A stretch of 64,000 nt of DNA from positions 620,001-684,000 of the forward strand of contig JAPXFQ010002919.1 of NCBI GenBank assembly GCA_028564705.1. The letters run 5' to 3'. The notes below the pieces were generated by a model. That model saw only the letters and a program-made list of their open reading frames with translations. It was not told where the DNA came from and made no database searches. Each line of letters begins with the position of its first letter. Positions within the stretch are counted from its first letter, which is position 1. Position numbers and translations under genes: made by a program. Positions 55,600 through 64,000 of the stretch are shown here, in pieces. The DNA comes from Apricaphanius iberus. Taxonomy: Eukaryota > Chordata > Actinopteri > Cyprinodontiformes > Aphaniidae.

Positions 55600-56990
55600 T
55601 CTTTGTGGATTTAAATCTAGCAGCATTCAAAAGGTCTCCCTCCTTAAGCAAGCACATGTCTAGGCCTGTCTTAAGTTTCCAGAGACCATCTAGATAATCC
55701 AGAGGAGGATTGGGAGAATTACATCTGGTCAGATGAGACCAAAATAGAACTCTTTGGTATACTCACCATGTTTGGATGGTTAAGAATGCTCAACGCATTC
55801 TCACTCCCAACTCATCATATATGGATGTGCTCCCTCCGCGTCACATAATGTACCCCCCTCGCGCCATATTTTGATGCGTCAGAGCAGGCTAATAGCTGTA
55901 TGATTGTGGTCCTTTATTGTAAATATCTAAAGTTTATTTTGTTTCAGAGCCAGTCGATCTAGCATACTTTGAGTTATCTAACCAATTTTAACCAACCCTC
56001 AAGTTTCATGTTCTAACCTTAAGGTCACAGAAGGACAAAAATACATTATTTTAAACAAGTAAGCAAGTAAATGGACTTATTGTCCTTCCCATCTCGTCAG
56101 TTACCGACGTCTAGGGATCTCAATAACATTCAACAGGAGCCCCCAGCTAGTTAAAAAATGACGAGATGGAGGGATACCCCACGTGTCATTATATAACGCA
56201 GAGGGAGCCGTGACCATGCATCCATATATGACGAGTTTGGAGTAAAAATGTGTTGTAATGCTGAGTTGCATCCCAAAAACACCATACCTACTATGAAGCA
56301 TGGTGGTGGAAACATTAGGTTTTTGGGTTGCTTTTATGCAAAAGGGCAGGATGACTAATCCATTTTAGGGAAAGAATGAAGGGGGGCATGAAACGTGATG
56401 TTTTGTCCAAAAACCTCCTTTCATCAGTGAGAGCATTCAAGATGAAATGTGGCTGGATCTTCCAGCACATAACAGTGATCCCAAACACACCGCCTGGACA
56501 AAGAAGGAGTGGCAACGTAAGAAGCATTTCAAGGTTTTGGAGTGACCTAGCTCTCCAGAGCTCAATCAAACAGAGAATGTAGAAGGAGTTGAAAGTCAAA
56601 GTTGCCATGCAACAGCCCTAAAACAACACAGCTCAAGAGAAGACTACATGGAAGAATGGACAAAAATACCAGCCACAGTGTGTTCAAAACTGGTGTAGAC
56701 CTTCAGGAAACATTTGACCTCTGTCAATGAGAACTAAGTTTACATTACAAAGCATTGAGGTGAACTTTTGCTATTGGCAATATATTTATTTTATTCACCA
56801 TTGTACAAATACATTCTTTTAAAATCATATGGTATGATATCTTGCATTTTTTTTTACATTCTGTGTCTTAGAGTTGAAGTGTACCTGTGATGGAAAATAT
56901 AACAAACCTCACTCATCTTTTTAACTGTGACAACTTTCTCAATCGGAGGCTGCTAAATATTTTTTTCCCCACTATAGTATATGAATGGCA
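55600..56990 (+). mobile_element. Tc1-like transposon, interrupted by a MITE
   Basis: 55720-55785 encodes ENYIWSDETKIELFG-type text (the DDE core start), and 56265-56560 continues with MKHGGG-type and WPAHNSDPKHTAWTKKEW-type text. The right end near 56930-56985 (TTCTCAATCGGAGGCTGCTA, TTTTTTTCCCCACTATAGTA) matches a usual Tc1-family terminus. The two transposase parts are separated by the inserted MITE 55791-56256. Frameshifts elsewhere; inactive. Confidence 0.7.
55791..56256. mobile_element. MITE inserted in a Tc1-like transposase
   Basis: Left terminus 55791-55827 (CAACGCATTCTCACTCCCAA...) and right terminus 56219-56255 are inverted repeats over about 37 bp with few mismatches. AATGCT occurs directly before (55785-55790) and just after (56257-56262), a likely target duplication. 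No ORF. Further inward the arms stay partly complementary, so the transcript could fold back. Confidence 0.8.
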
Positions 56991-59900
56991 GCCATTTTTA
57001 ACTTGGTGAAAAACATGCAGGATTTCCATATTAATTTATGACTTTAAGGCATTTTTCTTTAATATTCTAACTTGGAACTTGAAAATCTACTCCTCTTACT
57101 AAAATGATTGATTATTTATATAAAATAAATATGTTTTCCACAGAATACACACGAGACATAACTGTTGATTTAAAATATCTGTCAGTTTGATGAGGCTTTG
57201 TTGGTTTTTAATGAAGTGACATTTGTTATAAAAATTTGATTTTAACAAAACTTATTTTGAAATTATTTCTCTTTGAGATTAAATCTATCCTAGTGCTGGT
57301 TTGCTGAAGGTGCCATAGAATGCTAATATCTGCCAAACTTGTTTTGCATTTAAGTGGAATGAAAAAAAATAATATATTTCATATATAATATCTAATATAT
57401 AATATTTTTAACTAATCATTTTAGCCTACAAATTCTTTAGTCTTTCATGTGCAATTGTATTCTGCTTTGGGCATGTACTTCATTTGACACAGACTTATGA
57501 ATAACAGACACCAGCTTTTCTCTCAATGGCACAAACTTCTCCAGGAGCAAACATGAAATCAACCAAATAAGACATGCTTGTCCAGTTATTATTTGTCTCT
57601 GGACTTTGTACCTTTCAGCAGGGCTTGGGATTTAAAATCGACATTTCTTATGGCTAATATGATGCCTGCTTGGCTAAGAGAAAAATGAAGAACTGAATCC
57701 CATTGTCTCTTGAAGGGTGTGCCCCAGCACGCTGCTCGCCCTGTGAAGAGCATGTTTTGCCGGCTTTGGCAGGTAATGTGAGGGTAATAGAGATGGAGAC
57801 TGAGCTGGGGGTTAGGGCAAGTGGTTAATGTCAACCAGATGTGTTCCAGATTAGGGACAGAGTCTCAATGTTTCACTTTTTAAATCCAAAGGATATCTAC
57901 AATGTTTTGACTCCATATGACCCTTATTAGGACACTATGAAACAAGCTTATGGTGCTTCGAAGTCAGATCGAAGCAGATAAGTATTACACAGTTATAATT
58001 AATTTATGAATGAATGTGTGCATCCTCACACATTCAAAGCCCAACAAATAGAGCTGTTGGTACATCATTGTCACTGATCTGGGTAACTATCCAGAAGCAC
58101 ATAAACCTCAGATCCTTTGTTAAATCAATGCAGCCACAGAATTGTTCTATCATTCAAAACACATGCTTGCACTTTGTTTGACTTGGTCCAAAGATATTGG
58201 TTTATAGAACCCAGTAATGTGCTACAGTCTCACCAGATTTAGGAAATGTCACCATCACAGGAATGTGTTTTTGTAAACAAAGTAGAATTGCGGCTGGTTA
58301 AGGTTAAACGTTAAGGTTGAAAGTCCTTGAGTCAGTGGCTTTGAATGACCTCTGCTATTAACTGTTAGCAGACAGGAAAACACCAGCACTGCCATCTGGT
58401 ATTAGGACCAGTTAAATGTTAAAGTTGGGATATTATTATGAAAGGGTATATGCATGCCGGGACCTCAAAAATAATTTTAATACATTTTCAAGACTTTAAG
58501 ACCTTCTAAAATAAAACTAAGGTGTTTTCGCAATCCACTAGTAAACTATAAAACAGTCATATTTTGTGATTCAAATAAACAGAACTCCAGCTGCTGCTTA
58601 GGGTGCTAATCCAAACTTCAAAACGTGTCCAAATTTATGCTTTCCACAAGTGGATGTCTTTGCAATGGCCAAATAAGGAAACATAGCCTGGAAAGTTTCA
58701 TATATTCCTTTGTTAGAGTTCAGCGAGTGGTGGTTAGCCACTGTGTGTGAACACGTAATCACCTCAGCCTGCTAGTGCCACTCTGAGTTTGGATGTGGCT
58801 GAAGGAAAGGGCGTAATTATTGCTGTGAAGGTGGTCGCATGAGAAGTGGTGTACTCACTCGGGATGCAATGATATTACTTTTTTTTTTAAACTGATAACG
58901 ATACTTGGATCTGTATACCAAACACCTGTACCAACCATTTTGCTACACAATGACTCAAAAACCATTTATCTAAATAAGAAATGTGGCATAATTTCCAGGG
59001 CAAAGTCATATTCCTTATTTAAATGCAAGAGTTTTAAGTCACTGTATAACAATGTGGTTAGTGCAGGTGCCCTTCTTGTCTGTACCTTTTATCAACGCTA
59101 CCTTGACAGGCAATCATTGTTGGCTTGACATGATTGACACATCACTTGACCACAATGTAGCAAAAAGTCGTCCATTTGTTTATTTGATTGATTAAATTCT
59201 ATCCAAGAAATGGTAAATAATTTACTTTTTATTACTTTAGGAATATGCATCAGACAATGAAAAATGTACAGATTGTTACCCTGAGGTCCAACATTTCTCC
59301 TTAGACTGTATTAATTAATTTTTTGTGCCTTGGGGCACAGTAATGTATCCATTAATTTCCCTGCATTTTGGACAGTGTGAAAGATGGATTTTAGACACAT
59401 CCTTACTTACTTACTTGCTTGTGAAATGTAAATTTTTTCCACCACAGCTACTATTGTTGATGTGAGGAGCCAACATATTTAAAGTCAAAGTCGCAGCAAA
59501 GAAGAAGACTCAGACTTTCCAAGTGGAGACTCCAGCTTCAGAGGACGTTCCAGTTGATTTTTCCCACTCACAAGTACACATAGAACGCACCCATAGCATG
59601 CAAAGTTATGTGATGGAAACTAGAGCAAATTAAAGGAAAAACAAAAAAAGCATTTTATTTTATTAGTTTATGTGCATCTATTTTTGATATACACACAAAT
59701 TTTATAAAACATGTCAATAGAAACCAACAACACATAGATTTTGTACCTGATGTAAGGTTTCTGGCTGTAATTGGTCTGTGATTGGTCAGCACAACATCAG
59801 TCCCAGATCATTTCACCAGAGTGGTGCTCTATAGTCGATGTAATCAGTAGCCAATGCAGCTTTTGGGTACTAGATGCTTCATATTACAAGTCCATTTTAT

Positions 59901-61990
59901 CTAATATGGTCTTTTGGCGATTTTGGACACCAGGAGGTGTAGAGAACAACAAAACAGACCACTGTGTTTTTTTTGTTTGTTTACGTGTGTTTTTAGAGTA
60001 TTCAGTGAGCTCCACTCAAAGTAAAAAGCTTTCCAGTTCAATCAAAGCTCTCTCTATTGCTCCTTAAGTTTATGTGTGTTAACAAGCTAAAGTGAATAAA
60101 CTCTAGTTGACCAGAGACCTCCCTGCAATGGCAGGCAGACCCACCAGAAAAAGGTCTGCACCCCCCGCTGATGTAGTGGAGAATTGCTTTGCAACACTGA
60201 CACACCAACATGTGTTTTGGTGGTACATGGGCCAGCAGAAGGATCAGCTTACCCAGAACTACCACTGGTCGCCAAGAAAGATCAGGGGGACAGGGCAAAA
60301 AGTTTGACAAGTGTATGTTGATGTGATAGAGGAAGAAACATTTTTATGTGTTGGAAAACATTCCTTTTCTTATTTTATTTTGGCTGGGTAAAAAAATATT
60401 CAGCTGAGAAATATTGTATTTCTTCTTTATACTTTCTGACATCCTATTGAATATAGCAGCTAATCAAATACGGTCAGCAAAGGAAATATAAATAATTGAT
60501 TTTAAAGAACTGTTTTGATGCTGAGTGTTCACAATAGCTGGAGGTCTGAGATCTGCTGATGATCATCTGATCTGGTGTGACTTTCTGCTCCATTTAGCCA
60601 ATTTTACAGCATTTTGGCTGCTCATTACATAATATTTACTTGTGCAGTTTTGTTGAATGAAAAGTTTAACTACAGTGGCTAAGTGCAGAATACTGATTAA
60701 TATCTATAAAGAAAAAGCTAAATGGAGCCACCATAAACAAAATTTATCACACTGAATTATCTTACTTCAAATTGATGTGAAATAATACTTAAAAACAGAC
60801 TTTGTGCACTTTTCACCCCTTCTCTCACAGAAAGTTGTGTTTATCTCGCCTTCATGCACTATCTTCATGGAGCACTTTTCATGTAGTTTAAACTTAATGT
60901 AACTACCTTTTAAAACAGGCTGGCACTCAGGGAGTTTAGGCAAGCAAGTCAAATCAGAGCGCAGCCTTTGACCTCAGGGTAAATAAAGTAAGTTAACAAC
61001 CAGCCTCTGGACAGATAAGACATGGCGGGTGATAAATGAGACTATGGGGCTTCAGGTGAAAGGAAAGTCCAGCAACTTGAACAGCTTAAACAGGTCAAAC
61101 AAAACTCAACACTCCTCATGCAGCTGCGCTGGAAGGTGTTATTTACCTGACGTTCACACTTGTTCAACGCGGGGTTATCAGATTGAGAAGAGGAGGTGCA
61201 GCCTGTACAGATTGTCTGGATTAGACACAGAAGAGAGCAGGCCCAATCCACCCTTTCTCCTATCAGCTTCCTTCTCTCTCTCCTTTGACAAGAGGTGCTA
61301 ACTATCACTATCCAGCAAAGACAGAAAGAAATATGAAGGCTGAAGCATATGGTCAGCTGCTGTCATGCAAGAATGCTTATAAAATGAAAGAGACACATCT
61401 AGTTCTTGCTTTAAAAACCTCTGTGACAAAAAAAAAGTTTTTTCTGACCTCAAAATTTACACAAACAATAGATTGTTTTTGTTTTATCAAGGCAGCAACA
61501 ACCCAGTCATTAAATAATGTGCAGCTGCACCGGAAAGTCATTAGCAGCTCCCCTGTCCCAGCTGAAACAGCACGGCGTCAAGTAATCTCTTTGCACCAGT
61601 TTATTTATTACAAGACGAAAACAAAAATGAGTGGGGACCACACAGTGATGCACTGTTTTGGATGGATATCCTGCTCAGATAATGCCTGATTATGACAACA
61701 ACAGTGGTTTAATCTATGACAACATATGGTTATTATTATGAGGATCACATGTAAAAGTTGAGTTAGTCTTTGTTTCCAAAACTCTCTGAATTCTTTCATT
61801 TTTAACATAGTTTACCAAGTGGAAACAATCATAGAACAAGAATATGGAAGTTTTCCAACATGGACTCCTCCAAAAAAGCTGAAGTTTTAACAATCAGCAA
61901 AGCATTCAAAGTTCAACAGAGGGCTGCATTGTATGTTTCATGGGGGTTTCTATGGTACCGCAAAAACACTGAAACAAACTGTCAAACTCA
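56991..61990. other. spacer without recognised genes
   Basis: About 5 kb. Frames at 57589-57834, 59771-60067, 60038-60310 and 61285-61689 show no family motif. Not assigned. Confidence 0.4.
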
Positions 61991-62499
61991 CTGGTAGGTG
62001 ATGAGAGGGAAAAACGTCCCAGATTAAGTTGTTCGGTCCACTCCAAGATCTTCAGACGAATTGCAAATCCTCTTTCCCTCCACAAACACATTTACAAGCA
62101 GTCCGTACGGTTTCACGCTTGCTGCTGGGTGAGTAAGTGTGTGTGCCTCTGCTTTGAGTGCGTGTTCAGATTCTGGGGAAGAGGTGGTAACTTCCTCTCA
62201 AACTTGGAGAGTGAGTAACAGAGTTTTTCTCTCTCCCGGCTTGGGTCCACAAGGAGTAGGAAAAGCTGTCATACAATCCCTCCTTCACATGGAAAAAAAA
62301 GAGGAACAGCCTAAAAAGGGCAAACTCAAGGAAGAAGGGAGGGATAACCGTGCATGTGTGTGTTGTAGTGTGGGTTTGTGGTGGGGTGGGGGGGCTTTCC
62401 CTTTGTTGTTAAGGAAAAAAGGGCAACCTTTAGGCAAATAAGCCAAGTCTTTGTGCAAAGTCCAATGTGACACGGATGAAAAAAACATAAACAACAAAG

Positions 62500-64000
62500 T
62501 ATTGTTGTGTACTTCTATTTATTTCCTCTCCAAAAGATAAATATCCAATCGACACAAGTAGATTTATTTTGGGAAAATATTGTTACTTTCATAATTTCAC
62601 TAAATAATTATCATTTTCATTTACAATTAAGGAAGTTTCTATCTGCTTTTTGAAAACATAAAAGTTGATCCAGTGGATAATTTAACAAATACAGTCTTGA
62701 AAAACAAACAAGCCCTTTAAAATGTCAGGTTATAAATACAATTGGGTCATTTGTAACCTTCAAATGAAAAGGTTGAGAGGCTTTGCTTAATTTGGACAAA
62801 TACACTCTCATAACTCTCTCAGGCTCAGCCTCAAAAAGGCAGAACTGTGCAACAAGCATGAAACAAAGCACTCTGAGGTTCATGCACCATAACAACACAG
62901 TACACAGAAATAAAAACCTAGAGGAAGAGATTTAGAGACAAAGGGATATATAGTCTGTGAATAACATAGGAAGACTTTGGTTCTTTCGAAATTAGAAAGA
63001 TTTACAGAAGAGATACACATACTGTATGAAAGTTGAGCAGCCAAATAGCTTGACAATTACTCTACTTCAATTACTCAACTTCGATACTCACTTTGAAAAA
63101 CTCCTTCTCACCTGCTTAGATTTGAATTTGTGAAATGAACGGTGAATCCCAGTGTAGTAAAATAAAAATAATTGTGTCAAAAAGAGACATATTTAATGAC
63201 ATGAAATACATCTTATAAAGTACTATGGATGTGCAAAGCAGCCAGTATTTGTATCTGTATTTGTATTAGTTGAGGGGGGGAATGTATTTATATTCGTATT
63301 TGTATTAGAGTAAAATTCAAAATAGGCATTTTAAAAAAACATTATTTTGCATTACGCTTCTAATTTACGTTATATTTAATTATCCGTTATAATAATTATG
63401 TATATGCAATAGTTTATATTTTTCCATAAATGAACAGCAATGAACATGCAACAAGGCACGTTAATGAAAAGAAAATATAACAGCCTAACAGCCATTACAT
63501 CACCCATGGTTAATTTTGATTTAAATTGATTGTTTGTGATTAATCCTGTCATGGTTATGTTATCTGTGTATTTTTACATCTTGACCGAGCTGTGGTGGGC
63601 TGTATGCAGATTTTTATACAGAGAGAATAGCCAGGGCGAGAGTACACAACCTTGTGTGCTAGTGCTTAGCAACAGGGGTGATGAAGTATTATTAATCTTC
63701 TCCCACTGTTCCTTGTTCAAAAGAAAGGTGTGCATCCAATAAGAGATATAAGTTAATGTTCAAATCATTTCATGATTTTGTATTTACATTACCAAATGTT
63801 TCTTTTTTAAATTAGATTACAGGGGGGTATGGGAAATAAAGCCCAGGGGGAAATTTCCAGAACAAAGGTGTTAGAAGAAATGAGCAACTGAGACGACTAA
63901 AGGCGTACACTGTGCAATTTTTCAGTCTCGGGTCTTCAGCTCCGGCTCACACTGTACGAGTGAATTGCAGGGGTTAAAAGTTCACAGCTCACGACTCATG
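62500..64000. other. spacer with degenerate repeats at the right end
   Basis: 63245-63310 has repeated TATTTGTAT(T/C) units around a G run. 63900-64000 (TGCAATTTTTCAGTCTCGGG, GCTCACACTGTACGAGTGAA) looks like the terminus of a MITE that continues beyond the window. No gene seen. Confidence 0.4.

Noticed and set aside
56315..56608. 97-codon minus-strand frame
   Set aside because: Antisense of Tc1-like transposase sequence.
61285..61689. 134-codon plus-strand frame, among the longest in the window
   Set aside because: No recognisable domain, no splice or promoter context and amino-acid use like random AT-rich sequence. Kept unannotated.

Overview
The window is a stretch of ray-finned (teleost) fish genome. 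It is AT-rich, with split genes bearing canonical GT-AG introns, vertebrate-type polyadenylation signals and a dense load of fish-type mobile elements (Tc1-like, PIF/Harbinger, LINE, SINE-like and MITE copies, long TA microsatellites). There is no prokaryotic or viral organisation, no CRISPR array and no operon.

Three protein-coding genes can be reconstructed exon by exon. (1) The 3' half of a THRAP3/BCLAF1-family gene, best called thrap3, on + from 2567 to the stop at 8205: seven exons, 349 residues, all junctions in phase; the 5' part lies left of the window. (2) A complete CIN85/CD2AP-family gene, best called sh3d21, on + from the start codon at 13971 to the stop at 31407: 17 coding exons, 494 residues, three SH3 domains, a capping-protein-interaction-like motif, proline-rich segments and a C-terminal coiled coil. 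(3) A complete eva1b on -, start codon at 43362, stop at 42784: two coding exons, 163 residues. The order and orientation thrap3(+)-sh3d21(+)-eva1b(-) is, from memory, that of human 1p34.3, and this synteny, with the close eva1b match, decides the naming of the two more divergent genes.

Layout: 1-2290 is a decayed Tc1-like element split by a PIF/Harbinger element; 2567-8205 thrap3, with two further Tc1-like remnants in its introns; 8206-13680 its 3' UTR and repeat-rich spacer; 13680-31880 sh3d21; 31880-42340 spacer with a LINE fragment, MITEs and TA repeats; 42344-43362 eva1b; 43680-64000 mostly repeat-derived or unassigned sequence, including two LINE fragments, SINE-like copies, a Tc1-like element interrupted by a MITE and a young 96-bp tandem duplication.

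The genes do not form a pathway. THRAP3 is a nuclear mRNA-processing/transcription factor, the SH3 protein a predicted endocytic/actin adaptor, EVA1B a small single-pass membrane protein. I found no new biological system. The observations most worth following are a phase-compatible internal first exon that would give an SH3-less sh3d21 isoform, the three-SH3 architecture with a CPI-like motif compared with the single SH3 of human SH3D21, erosion of the RG-rich C-terminus of thrap3, and several nested transposon insertions.
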